DNA of 64,000 bases from Terriglobus sp. RCC_193 (GCF_041355105.1 NZ_JBFUPK010000001.1:992001-1056000); one strand, 5' to 3'. Shown: positions 35,046-44,788, counted from the stretch's first letter. A program made the numbers and translations. The notes: generated from the sequence alone by a model not told the origin.

Positions 35046-35492
35046 TTGCTTTCACCGCGTCAGCTCGAGATCGTCAAGTCCACCATGCCCGCCCTTGCTC
35101 AACATGGCGAGGAGATTACGCGCATCTTTTACGCCAACCTGCTCGGTGAAAATCCGCAGTTGATGTCGCAGTTCAACGTAGATGATCAGAAGTCCGGCGA
35201 ACAGCCCAAGCGACTGGCGCAGTCCATCCTTGCCTACGTTGCGAATCTGGATCGCTTGGAGAATCTTGGACCCGCCGTGGAGAAGATTGCGCATCGCCAT
35301 GTGCAGACACACGTCACGCCGGAGCAGTATCCGCTCGTGGGACAGTATCTGTTGCAGGCGATGAAGATTGTGCTGGGCGATGCCATTACGCCCGAGGTGC
35401 TGGAAGCATGGACAGCCGCGTATCAGCAGCTTGCGGATGTGATGATCGCGCGGGAAAAGGAGATCTACGCGGAGAAGCCTGCGCTGGCATAA
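35046..35492 (+). CDS. single-domain bacterial globin (flavohaemoglobin-type)
   Basis: A 148-residue haem protein resembling the globin domain of Hmp and Vitreoscilla haemoglobin. The start LLSPRQLEIVKSTMPALAQHGEEITRIFYANLL is typical. The proximal haem His lies in KIAHRHVQTHVTPEQYPLVGQYLL, and the end WTAAYQQLADVMIAREKEIY corresponds to helix H of the flavohaemoglobin globin. The FAD/NAD reductase part is absent, so NO dioxygenation would need an external reductase. I choose TTG 35046, because AAGGAG lies six bases upstream and the family start fits. ATG 34986 would add 20 residues read from promoter-like sequence. It is followed by nsrR, which supports a role in nitric-oxide or oxygen handling. 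Confidence 0.88.
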   Translation: MLSPRQLEIVKSTMPALAQHGEEITRIFYANLLGENPQLMSQFNVDDQKSGEQPKRLAQSILAYVANLDRLENLGPAVEKIAHRHVQTHVTPEQYPLVGQYLLQAMKIVLGDAITPEVLEAWTAAYQQLADVMIAREKEIYAEKPALA

Positions 35493-35525
35493 CGTGCGAT
35501 GCGCCGTAGACTGTGAACACGCACC

Positions 35526-35960
35526 ATGCAACTGACTCGATTTTCCGATCTTTCGCTGCGTCTGCTGCTGTATCTGGCCAGCCGTGACAAGCCACTGGAG
35601 ACAGTGGTGACGGTACGCGCCGCGGCTGAATTATTCAATGTTCCCTACACGCACATGGTGAAAGTGGCCTATCAGCTTGGCCTGGCAGGACTGGTGGAAA
35701 CGGCAAAGGGACGGGGAGGCGGCCTCAGGCTGGGTCGCCCTCCCGAATCGTTACGCATCGGTGCGATCGTACGTATGACCGAGCCCAAAGGCGGCCTGGT
35801 TGATTGCTGGACACAACCATGCCCACTGCGCGCCGACTGCCTGTTAAAGAACGCTCTGGACGAAGCGCACGAAGCTTTCTTTCGCGCGCTGGATCAGTAC
35901 AGCCTTGCGCAGATGGCGCAGACGCCATCGCTACAGAAGCTGGTGCAGATTACAAATTAG
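35526..35960 (+). CDS. nsrR: Rrf2-family nitric-oxide-sensing repressor NsrR
   Basis: A 144-residue winged-helix regulator. The start MQLTRFSDLSLRLLLYLA closely resembles enterobacterial NsrR. The helix-turn-helix is around residues 28-55 (VRAAAELFNVPYTHMVKVAYQLGLAGLVETAKGRGGG). Three cysteines occur as C-x4-C-x5-C in DCWTQPCPLRADCLL, exactly the spacing that holds the [4Fe-4S] cluster in NsrR, so NO should destroy the cluster and relieve repression. RirA, IscR or other Rrf2 proteins are alternatives, but the N-terminus, cysteine spacing and globin neighbour favour NsrR. It is 33 bases downstream of the globin gene, probably co-transcribed and autoregulated. Confidence 0.85.
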   Translation: MQLTRFSDLSLRLLLYLASRDKPLETVVTVRAAAELFNVPYTHMVKVAYQLGLAGLVETAKGRGGGLRLGRPPESLRIGAIVRMTEPKGGLVDCWTQPCPLRADCLLKNALDEAHEAFFRALDQYSLAQMAQTPSLQKLVQITN

Positions 35961-35978
35961 TTTCGTGAACGAAGCATA

Positions 35979-36767
35979 TTATGCATCGCGATACTGGCGA
36001 CGCTTCAGTTCCTTGACAGCCTGCTCATGGCCCTGTTGCGCGGCTTTGCGAATCCAGTAGCGCGACTGCACATAGTCATGCTCCACGCCTTCACCGATGG
36101 CATACAGATGGCCCAATTGAAACTGCGCTTCCGCATTGTCCTGATCTGCAGCCTTGCGATACCACGATGCAGCCTGCACATAATTCTGCGGCACGCCCTG
36201 GCCAAAGTAATACAGGTCCGCCAGCTTCTGCTGTGCTTCTGCAAAATTCTGTGCGGCTGCAAGCCGATACCAATATGCCGCCTGCGTATCGCTCTTTTCT
36301 GTGCCTTCGCCTTTGCGGTGCATCAGGCCAAGGTTGTACTGCGCCCACGCCAGCTTGCTATAGGCCGCGCGCTGGCACCAGGTGAATGCCTCAGCAAAAT
36401 CGTTCGCGGAATAATAACGAAAACTCAGATTGGCCTGCGCATAGGCATGACCCTGCTCGGCGGCTTTGCGCTCCCAATATGCGGCCTGTTCGTCGTCCTT
36501 AGCAACGCCGGTGCCTTCGTTATAGAGCGTGCTCAGGAGGTATTGCGATTCAGCGTGACCCTGCTCGGCAGCCAGACGAAACGATGCCGCGGCCGCAGCA
36601 TAATCACCTTCGTTGTACAGCTCCAATGCCTGCTTGTAATGCGGGTTCGACGCAGCACCAGCGGCATCGCGGCGGCCACGCGCAATCATGCCGGAGCGTG
36701 CTGTGTGTAACGACAGCCCAGATCCCGTGGGTACGTGTTGCAGGCCGGACTGTTCGTTATCTTCCAT
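35979..36767 (-). CDS. Sel1-repeat (TPR-like) protein
   Basis: A 262-residue protein made mostly of about six Sel1-like repeats of some 36 residues from about residue 42 to the end. Units such as QYLLSTLYNEGTGVAKDDEQAAYWERKAAEQGHA and AQFQLGHLYAIGEGVEHDYVQSRYWIRKAAQQGHE show the AxxxLGxxYxxGxGV..D...A..W..KAA..G pattern. No signal peptide or membrane helix is seen, so it is probably a cytoplasmic protein-protein adaptor. Its start overlaps the end of the J-domain gene by 11 bases, suggesting joint translation and function. Partners are unknown. Confidence 0.85.
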   Translation of the reverse strand: MEDNEQSGLQHVPTGSGLSLHTARSGMIARGRRDAAGAASNPHYKQALELYNEGDYAAAAASFRLAAEQGHAESQYLLSTLYNEGTGVAKDDEQAAYWERKAAEQGHAYAQANLSFRYYSANDFAEAFTWCQRAAYSKLAWAQYNLGLMHRKGEGTEKSDTQAAYWYRLAAAQNFAEAQQKLADLYYFGQGVPQNYVQAASWYRKAADQDNAEAQFQLGHLYAIGEGVEHDYVQSRYWIRKAAQQGHEQAVKELKRRQYRDA

Positions 36768-37539
36768 GAACGTTCATCTGCCGATCGATCAAATCGAAGC
36801 GACGCTGCGCTTCTGCGATCTGGTTGCGCACGCTGACTGCAAGCTCCGTCAACAGATCGCGATGCTCGCGTGCAGCCGTCTCCGCATCCTGCAACATCAT
36901 GGCAATCTCGCTACCCTGCAGCGAGTAGCGCTCCATCTCCAAGGATGCAATGTCGCGTTTGGCATGTTGCATCTGCCGTGTCATGCGCAACAACTCCGCA
37001 GCAGTGGTTTCACCCGCAACAGCCGCGTTGATCTCAAGATGATCGTCCAACATGCGCTGTAACGTCTCTGTATCGCCGCGTCGATACGCCTGATTGGCGC
37101 GCGCCATCAGCAGCGTGAAGTATTGCTGCTCCGCCTCGTCTCGCGCAAAGTCCGGATGAATGCGCTTGGCCACTTCGCGAAAGAGTGTCTTCAGATTAGT
37201 CGGTGGATCAAACTCTTCTGCCTCGCGCGCTTCACCAAATGCAGCATCGTGGCTCTCCTGTGCACGCTGCTTTGCCTCTACTGCACGTTGCCGCGCCGCA
37301 TCGGAGCCATAGAGCGCAGCTTCATGTTCCGTAATGCGCGCTTCCAATGCATCCAGCTCGGCGTACAGCACGCCCACCTGTCGTAGATAACGGCCTTCAA
37401 ACGCCTTTAACTGCGCGCGAAACTGCGCAAGCTCCGCCTCCAACTCCGCAAGCAGCGTACGCACAGCGGCAAGCTGTTCGCGTCGTTCTGCAAGCGAAAT
37501 CGCATCGGGAGAAGGTTTGAGAACAATTTCAGAGGACAT
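36757..37539 (-). CDS. J-domain protein with flanking coiled coils
   Basis: A 260-residue cytoplasmic protein. Residues ~15-125 form a Glu/Ala/Arg-rich coiled coil. A J domain lies centrally (about 120-175) with NLKTLFREVAKRIHPDFARDEAEQQYFTLLMARANQAYRRGD; the HPD tripeptide needed to stimulate DnaK ATPase is intact. The C-terminal third is again predicted coiled coil. It lacks the Gly/Phe and zinc-finger regions of DnaJ, so it is probably a specialised type III cochaperone that brings a particular client to DnaK. The start at ATG 37539 is chosen; an in-frame extension to 37641 overlaps the SDR gene. It overlaps the Sel1 gene by 11 bases. Confidence 0.82.
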   Translation of the reverse strand: MSSEIVLKPSPDAISLAERREQLAAVRTLLAELEAELAQFRAQLKAFEGRYLRQVGVLYAELDALEARITEHEAALYGSDAARQRAVEAKQRAQESHDAAFGEAREAEEFDPPTNLKTLFREVAKRIHPDFARDEAEQQYFTLLMARANQAYRRGDTETLQRMLDDHLEINAAVAGETTAAELLRMTRQMQHAKRDIASLEMERYSLQGSEIAMMLQDAETAAREHRDLLTELAVSVRNQIAEAQRRFDLIDRQMNVHGR

Positions 37540-37573
37540 GGACAATCTGCTTCCAGTGTATCGAAGCAAAGGC

Positions 37574-38308
37574 TCAGGCAAGCCCCAGACCGCCATCGAC
37601 AGCCAGCACCTGTCCCGTGATGAACTGTGGGGCCGACGCAAAGAACAACACCGCCTTCACCACATCAGCAGGAGAACCATCGCGCTGCATCGGTGTCTTC
37701 GCTGCCATGCGTTCCGGCTCATCCGGAAAACGAATCATGCCCGGAGCGATAGCATTCACGCTGACTTCCGGCGCCCACGCTTTCGCCATGGTCTGCGTCA
37801 GCATGTGCAACGCCGCCTTGCTGGAACAGTAGTGGCCGTGCGTTACCCACGGACGGATGCCGCCCAGCGAGCCAATGTTGAGAATTCTTCCCTGCCCGCT
37901 GCTGCGAAGATGCGGCAACGCTGCCTGCGCCACCAGGAACGGTCCACGCGTATTCGTTGCAAAGATGCGGTCCCACTGCTCCGGTGTCAGGTTTTCCAGC
38001 TTTGCCGACTCAAACATGCCCGCATTGTTGATGAGCAGATCAATGCCTTGCAGAAAGTTGGCAGCTTCTTCGATAGCACTGCTGACTTGGTCGGGCACAG
38101 TCACATCGCAATGAAGTGCTGCGTATCGCCCACCAAGTGGCTTTACGGCCTGTAGCAAATCGGTTGCAGCTTCATCGGAACGGCGCGTGGTTACGACAAC
38201 ATTCGCTCCGGCATTCGCCAACGCCAAAGCAAAGGCTCGGCCAAGCCTGCGAACGCCGCCTGTAATCAGGACACGACGTCCACGAAGACTTTCGTGCGAA
38301 GAAGTCAT
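37574..38308 (-). CDS. short-chain dehydrogenase/reductase, pteridine-reductase-like
   Basis: A 244-residue Rossmann enzyme using NAD(P)H. The cofactor motif is TGGVRRLG, i.e. TGX3RXG, the variant found in pteridine reductase PTR1 and FolM rather than the usual TGXXXGXG. An Arg pair in TTRRSDE suggests NADPH. LLINNAGMFES, the catalytic YCSSK (YxxxK), Ser in NIGSLGG, and the C-terminal ITGQVLAVDGGLGL are intact. A dihydropteridine or dihydrofolate reductase role is possible, but FabG-like ketoreductase activity cannot be excluded. It sits two bases downstream of a secreted-protein gene on the same strand. Confidence 0.85.
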   Translation of the reverse strand: MTSSHESLRGRRVLITGGVRRLGRAFALALANAGANVVVTTRRSDEAATDLLQAVKPLGGRYAALHCDVTVPDQVSSAIEEAANFLQGIDLLINNAGMFESAKLENLTPEQWDRIFATNTRGPFLVAQAALPHLRSSGQGRILNIGSLGGIRPWVTHGHYCSSKAALHMLTQTMAKAWAPEVSVNAIAPGMIRFPDEPERMAAKTPMQRDGSPADVVKAVLFFASAPQFITGQVLAVDGGLGLA

Positions 38309-38310
38309 AG

Positions 38311-38988
38311 TTAATTCGATTGCGGTGGTGCGGGCGTGCCATCCGCTACCGGTGCAGCGTTCCCCGTCTTTGTCGGCTGCTTCGACGCGGGTGCGGCTGT
38401 GGTTCCAGGTTGGATTGTGGCATCGCCATCTGCAGTTTTGTTCTTTGGCAGCGCAGGCAGCTTGATCACCGGTTCACTGGCCGACAACGGTTTTGCAGTC
38501 GTCGTTGGCGCCGTCTGTGTGCGAATCGGTTCCTGCACGCCAACATTGCGTTTCAGGTTCCCCTTGCCTTCATTCTCGTCGTAAGCAGATACCTGCTGCG
38601 TGGGCCGCTTCATGCGAATGGTCAACTGCTTTGACGGAGCATCCAGTTTGATGTCGCCTGCATAGGTTTCAAACCCACTCGCGATCACCTGCACCTGCAC
38701 ATCCGATCCCGTCGGGATGATGTCGATGAAGGCCTTGCCATCAGGTCCGGACTTCACTTCCAGGTTGCCCTCGTCAATACCGTCCCTGGTGGGATGAAAG
38801 ATCACTCCAGCATTTTCAATGACCTTGCCGTTGAAGTCCCGCACCACAAGAATCTCAAGATGGCTGGTCTCCGGCGGAGCTTTGTATTTACGTCCGTGAC
38901 GCTCATTTTGAGCGGAAAGGAACGGTGCGGCGGAGAGCAGCAGGGTGGCAACGACGGGGAGCGCACGGCGGGACAACATGCCCTGCAT
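38311..38988 (-). CDS. secreted protein with carboxypeptidase-regulatory-like domain
   Basis: A 225-residue exported protein. A signal peptide (MLSRRALPVVATLLLSAAPFLSAQ, from Met4 or Met1) is followed by an Ig-like carboxypeptidase-regulatory domain at about residues 43-125: LEILVVRDFNGKVIENAGVIFHPTRDG, GPDGKAFIDIIPTGSDVQVQVIASGFETY and KQLTIRMKRP. The rest is a Pro/Thr/Ala-rich, probably disordered tail. Such single-domain proteins are common in Acidobacteriota; their job is unknown, possibly cell-surface binding. The gene is upstream of the SDR gene by two bases. Confidence 0.78.
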   Translation of the reverse strand: MQGMLSRRALPVVATLLLSAAPFLSAQNERHGRKYKAPPETSHLEILVVRDFNGKVIENAGVIFHPTRDGIDEGNLEVKSGPDGKAFIDIIPTGSDVQVQVIASGFETYAGDIKLDAPSKQLTIRMKRPTQQVSAYDENEGKGNLKRNVGVQEPIRTQTAPTTTAKPLSASEPVIKLPALPKNKTADGDATIQPGTTAAPASKQPTKTGNAAPVADGTPAPPQSN

Positions 38989-39091
38989 TCTATCGTTCCG
39001 AGGGGTATTCTGTCGCGGTGCCCCCGGCGCGTTCTGGCGCTATGGCCGATGCGGATTCGGACATGAGCGCCTTTCACTCACATTTCACGGA

Positions 39092-39118
39092 TTAGCACTT
39101 GACGGCTATGACTGCCAG
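39092..39118. promoter_or_regulatory. second, weaker CIRCE-like operator overlapping the groES -35 box
   Basis: TTAGCACTT-N9-GACTGCCAG matches the CIRCE consensus TTAGCACTC-N9-GAGTGCTAA at 14 of 18 positions with the exact 9-base spacing. Its left arm touches the -35 hexamer. Probably an auxiliary HrcA site. Confidence 0.6.
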
Positions 39119-39128
39119 TTCGTACATT
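39099..39128 (+). promoter_or_regulatory. sigma-70-type promoter of groES-groEL
   Basis: TTGACG (39099-39104) and TACATT (39123-39128) are separated by 18 bases. The CIRCE-like sites overlap both ends of the promoter, which fits repression by HrcA. Confidence 0.65.
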
Positions 39129-39153
39129 AGCAATCGGAAGGATGGAGTGCTAA
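39127..39153. promoter_or_regulatory. CIRCE operator (HrcA binding site) upstream of groES
   Basis: TTAGCAATC-N9-GAGTGCTAA matches 17 of 18 consensus positions. It covers the -10 end of the promoter and the expected transcription start, and lies about 40 bases before the groES start codon. The hrcA gene is not in this window. Confidence 0.88.
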
Positions 39154-39192
39154 AACACACCATCGACCACCACCCAAGGAGAACGAAACACC

Positions 39193-39486
39193 ATGGCATC
39201 GACTTTCACACCGCTGCATGACCGCATTCTGGTGCGCCGCCTGGAAGAGGGCGAGACGCTTCGCGGCGGCATCATCATCCCCGACTCCGCTAAGGAAAAG
39301 CCGCAGCAGGGCACTGTTATCAGCGTTGGCAAGGGCAAGAGCAACGATGAAGGCAAGGTATTCCCGCTGGACGTTAAGGCTGGCGACACGGTTCTCTTCG
39401 GCAAGTACTCCGGCACGGAAATCAAGCTGGACGGCGAAGACCTCCTGATCATGCGCGAAGAAGAAGTTCTCGGCATTCTCAAGTAA
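39193..39486 (+). CDS. groS: co-chaperonin GroES
   Basis: A 97-residue subunit of the heptameric lid of the GroEL chamber. Family features: [36 protein letters not shown] with the mobile loop, then [42 protein letters not shown] ten bases before ATG 39193 is a good ribosome-binding site. It is the first gene of groES-groEL, heat-induced through HrcA/CIRCE. Confidence 0.98.
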   Translation: MASTFTPLHDRILVRRLEEGETLRGGIIIPDSAKEKPQQGTVISVGKGKSNDEGKVFPLDVKAGDTVLFGKYSGTEIKLDGEDLLIMREEEVLGILK

Positions 39487-39502
39487 GCGTTGCCACCGAG
39501 GT

Positions 39503-41289
<1,787 letters not shown>

Positions 41290-41310
41290 GCCTCAAATGC
41301 ACGAACAACA

Positions 41311-41345
41311 AAGAAAGCCCCGGAGCAATCCGGGGCTTTCTTATT
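41311..41345 (+). terminator. Rho-independent terminator after groEL
   Basis: A perfect 14-bp stem (41311-41324 with 41329-41342) with a GCAA tetraloop and T-rich end, 21 bases after the groEL stop codon. The following ~130 bases to the next gene show nothing further. Confidence 0.92.
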
Positions 41346-41478
41346 TACGAAAGAGCGACTCCGTTGAAAGCCCTTCAACTAGAACCAATGCGTTCAGGCT
41401 TCCGGAAAACGTGATGGGGAGATAACCCATCAGAGCAGTAAGTGCAGGAACATTAGATTGCAAACGTGGACGAAGCGC

Positions 41479-42387
41479 CTACTTATCCGTTGTGCCCAAT
41501 GCATGAAGTAATGCAGGCACAAACATCGGCATGAACTTCGCTTTACCCTGCGCGCTCAGGTGGATGAAGTCCGTGTAGTCGTCGCCATGAAAATCGCTAT
41601 CGGCCATCGGACGTAGATACGGCACACTGTTCGCCGCAGCCGCCTGCTGAATCTGCGCGGCATTCTGATCGCCGTTGGGGTCGTTTGCAGGCAACGCTAA
41701 ATACATCAACTTCACGTTGTACTGTTTGCATACTGCGGCCAGCTCGCGCATGCGTTCCGGATCAAACTGCTGTGGCCCCAGCATCTCTGTTCCGGTAGCA
41801 AACAGGATGGAGCGATATCCCGGAATCGCATCTTTGAACGCCACCTGTGCGGAACTGCGCGTGCCCCAGTATGGGCTCACGTACTCCAGAAAGTGCATCA
41901 CGTACGCAGAAGCCCCGCCGTGGTCACGCCGCGACAGCTCCAATACTTCATGCGGAGTCAACAGGTAGTGCGTTGTCTCCATGAATACCGGCACGTGCGA
42001 GCTCATCTGTGCCGGGCTGATGGTCAACACAACATAGCTGGGCCGCGCTCCCTGCTGAAACAACGACGGCAGAATCAGCGACCAATCCGGATAGCCCGTG
42101 GACTCCAGAACCAGCCGATGCACATCGTACTGGCTGCGCATCTGGGTACGCAGCGCGTCCATATCGACCGCTTCCAGGATCAGCGAATTCCCTACCAGCA
42201 ATACGGTAGGCCTGTCTCCATCGGAATGTGGTCGAAGTGAAACAGCCTCCTTGTGCTCCTGCGTCACGCGATGGCCACGCCCGGAAGGCCGTTGCATGCG
42301 CCAGTAGCTTGCCACTTCCAGCAGCACATAGCCCAGGAAAAGCACCGTCAGCAGCAGCTTGATCTTGTTCGTCGTTTGTCGCGTCAC
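41479..42387 (-). CDS. membrane-anchored SGNH-like protein, partner of the MBOAT acyltransferase
   Basis: A 302-residue protein with one N-terminal membrane helix (KLLLTVLFLGYVLLEVASYW), the rest periplasmic. SGNH-hydrolase landmarks are VLLVGNSLILEAVD (Ser nucleophile block) near residue 65 and the C-terminal DDYTDFIHLSAQGKAKF with the DxxH pair. Between them is YNVKLMYLALPANDPN. It begins 12 bases after the AlgI-like gene, a layout known from alginate and other polysaccharide O-acetylation loci. There, MBOAT passes the acetyl group across the membrane and an SGNH protein transfers it. The acceptor glycan is unknown. Confidence 0.75.
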   Translation of the reverse strand: MTRQTTNKIKLLLTVLFLGYVLLEVASYWRMQRPSGRGHRVTQEHKEAVSLRPHSDGDRPTVLLVGNSLILEAVDMDALRTQMRSQYDVHRLVLESTGYPDWSLILPSLFQQGARPSYVVLTISPAQMSSHVPVFMETTHYLLTPHEVLELSRRDHGGASAYVMHFLEYVSPYWGTRSSAQVAFKDAIPGYRSILFATGTEMLGPQQFDPERMRELAAVCKQYNVKLMYLALPANDPNGDQNAAQIQQAAAANSVPYLRPMADSDFHGDDYTDFIHLSAQGKAKFMPMFVPALLHALGTTDK

Positions 42388-42399
42388 AGAGTGCAGGCC

Positions 42400-43806
42400 T
42401 TAGAACTGGAAGTAGAGAAACGGTGAAGCCTGACCGGTGGCAGCGAATGCTGCAAGCAGCAGCACGGCAGCAGCACCGGCTGTCTGGATCGTCGGCGAAA
42501 AGCGTTGCAGGAAATACTCTGTTCCAGAGCGTTCCATGAAGATATCCATCGCAAGACACAACACAACAAATGCAAACAATGGCGGAATGAAATGTGCAGC
42601 CTGATACACGTCGCTGCTCTGCGTAAACCCGCGCAGGTAATGCATTGCATCATGCAGCGACGTCGCTCGAAAGAAGATCCACCCGAGACAAACAAAGTGA
42701 AACACAAGTAACGCACGTACTGGCTGGAATCGCCGTGCCGCTGCGGAATCGGCCGTCGCGCCACCGAAGAGTCGTTCCACACCCAGGCCAATGCCATGCA
42801 GCATACCCCAGATCACAAACGTCCAATTCGCTCCATGCCACAGGCCACCCAGCAGCATCGTCAGGAACAGGTTGCGATAGGTGTTGAATTCGCCATGTCG
42901 CGACCCACCCAGAGGAATGTACAGATAGTCGCGCAGCCACGTGCTTAAGCTGATGTGCCAACGCCGCCAGAACTCCTGCAACGACGTGGAGAAGTATGGC
43001 TGGCGGAAGTTCACCATGAAGTGGAAGCCAAGCACCTGTGCGCTGCCGCGTGCAATATCGCTATAACCTGCAAAGTCGCCATAGATCTGAAACGCGAACG
43101 CATAGATACCCAGCAGATGCGGCAGCCAGCCATGCCCCAGCTTCCCCGTGAATGCCGCGTTCGCAATCGTCGCGCAGTTATCCGCGATCACACACTTCCG
43201 CAGAATGCCGCTGACAATGAGCATGCAACCGTGAAAGAACTTCGTACTATCAAACGTGCGCGGCTGCTGCACCTGCCCCAGCAAATGCGATGGCCGCTGG
43301 ATTGGTCCGGCAATCAAATGTGGAAACAGGCTGATGAACAGCGCATATTCTTCCAGCGAATGTGCAGGTTCCACCTTGCGCTGGTACACGTCGACAATGT
43401 AAGCGACTTCCTGAAACGTATAGAACGAGATAGCCGGCGGCAGCACGATCATCAACAGCGTATGTTTCAGTGAATGTGCGGCCAGCGACGGGAACAGCCG
43501 CTCACTGCTGTGGATGAAGAAGCCAAGATACTTGAAGTACGCCAGCACGCCGAAGTTCAATACCAGCGATGCCGTCAGCAGTGTCCGACGTTTTCTTTGA
43601 TCCTGGCTGGAGGCAATGGCGCTGCCGATCAGATAATCAATGACGGTGGAACCGGCCATCAGGAAGAGAAAGCGCCAGTCCCACCATCCATAAAAGAAGT
43701 AGCTTCCCGCCAGCAGAAGACGGTTCTGCGCGCGAAAGCCCAGCTTCCAGTAAATTGCCGTAACCAGGATGAGAAAGAGGAAATAGACGGGCGAATCAAA
43801 CAGCAT
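42400..43806 (-). CDS. AlgI-like MBOAT O-acyltransferase
   Basis: A 468-residue polytopic inner-membrane protein. The start MLFDSPVYFLFLILVTAIYW and NRLLLAGSYFFYGWWDWRFLFLM, then SFYTFQEVAYIVDVYQ, FPHLIAGPIQRP and QIYGDFAGYSDIARGSA, are AlgI/DltB-family landmarks. The catalytic-His segment is LLGGLWHGANWTFVIWGMLHG. It should accept acyl (probably acetyl) groups in the cytoplasm and pass them to an extracellular glycan. It is paired with the downstream SGNH-like gene. No polysaccharide synthase is adjacent. Confidence 0.92.
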   Translation of the reverse strand: MLFDSPVYFLFLILVTAIYWKLGFRAQNRLLLAGSYFFYGWWDWRFLFLMAGSTVIDYLIGSAIASSQDQRKRRTLLTASLVLNFGVLAYFKYLGFFIHSSERLFPSLAAHSLKHTLLMIVLPPAISFYTFQEVAYIVDVYQRKVEPAHSLEEYALFISLFPHLIAGPIQRPSHLLGQVQQPRTFDSTKFFHGCMLIVSGILRKCVIADNCATIANAAFTGKLGHGWLPHLLGIYAFAFQIYGDFAGYSDIARGSAQVLGFHFMVNFRQPYFSTSLQEFWRRWHISLSTWLRDYLYIPLGGSRHGEFNTYRNLFLTMLLGGLWHGANWTFVIWGMLHGIGLGVERLFGGATADSAAARRFQPVRALLVFHFVCLGWIFFRATSLHDAMHYLRGFTQSSDVYQAAHFIPPLFAFVVLCLAMDIFMERSGTEYFLQRFSPTIQTAGAAAVLLLAAFAATGQASPFLYFQF

Positions 43807-43849
43807 CGAGCAACGTCATCCCCCTGAATTGAACGCCAATGTTCTCATC

Positions 43850-44788
43850 CTAGCGCAGCGCACCACCCATCGCCGCATCATTTCCCTGTGCCATGCGTTG
43901 CACGTACAGTTTTGTTCCTTTCGCTCCATCCACGCGTAGCTGCTCCAGCTTACGTGTTCCCGTCTGGAAGGACAGCAGCCAGCTCTCATTCAGGTTCTTC
44001 TCAAACTGTTTCAGATACGGGCTGATGCTGGGCGGATTCAGGCTTCCCTGGTTGAACATGTTCGCACCGGTCGAATCTGCTAGATCGCCCAGGTAGCTCT
44101 GTCCGCTGAAACTGGCAAAACCGGGATGCGTATCGAAACGACCGTAATAAATGGAATACACCGGCACGCCCGCGCGCTGCGCATCCTGAATCGCTGACTG
44201 CACGTAGGGGCTGTACTGGTTGTTTGGTGTGGGTGCTCCGTTATACAGATCGATGCCATTCGTAATCATCAACACCACGCGCGGTGCCGTTTTATCGCCC
44301 GGCCAGTTCTTGATCAGATCCTGCAAACAGAAATATGGGCTGGCGCTGATGCCCCCACCGCCCAGGGATAACCGCAACTGTTTCGCCACCACTTCAGGGT
44401 CCGAGGTAAATCCTCCGCCGCCAAACACAGCACGACCATTCTGCATATAAGCCACGCCTACAGAGACATGCTCCGCCACCAGATCCGCCGCAAAGCGACG
44501 AATTTCGTCCACCTGGTTGCCGAAGCTACCGCGCAGACCATCGTCAATCAGGATGGCCACCTGAACTGGCTTCGCGCGATTCGTAAGCAATGGTTCCAGC
44601 CGCTGCACAGGAACTTTCTTGCCCGAAAATTGAACACGAACATCAGTGGGCTGCAGCGTTACAGCCTGCCCTTTGCTGTCAGCCCGAAGCACCACACGAA
44701 CGTTATAAGGACCTTCCTGCGCGTGAGAAGGAAGCGCCGCAAAAAGAAGCGCAAAAGCAGTACATGCAAAACGAAGACGTGCCAACAT
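43850..44788 (-). CDS. secreted VWA-domain protein (acidobacterial VWFA-related type)
   Basis: A 312-residue exported protein: signal peptide MLARLRFACTAFALLFAALPSHAQ, a short beta-rich region (YNVRVVLRADSKGQAVTLQPTDVRVQFSGKKV), then a von Willebrand A fold at about residues 70-260. The MIDAS motif, normally DxSxS, reads DDGLRGS in VQVAILIDDGLRGSFGNQ, so metal binding may be altered. The strands VVLMITNGIDLYN and VPVYSIYYG are preserved. Many such proteins occur in Acidobacteriota; no function is established to my knowledge. It lies just downstream of the TonB receptor gene (about 100 bases), possibly an independent unit. Confidence 0.78.
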   Translation of the reverse strand: MLARLRFACTAFALLFAALPSHAQEGPYNVRVVLRADSKGQAVTLQPTDVRVQFSGKKVPVQRLEPLLTNRAKPVQVAILIDDGLRGSFGNQVDEIRRFAADLVAEHVSVGVAYMQNGRAVFGGGGFTSDPEVVAKQLRLSLGGGGISASPYFCLQDLIKNWPGDKTAPRVVLMITNGIDLYNGAPTPNNQYSPYVQSAIQDAQRAGVPVYSIYYGRFDTHPGFASFSGQSYLGDLADSTGANMFNQGSLNPPSISPYLKQFEKNLNESWLLSFQTGTRKLEQLRVDGAKGTKLYVQRMAQGNDAAMGGALR

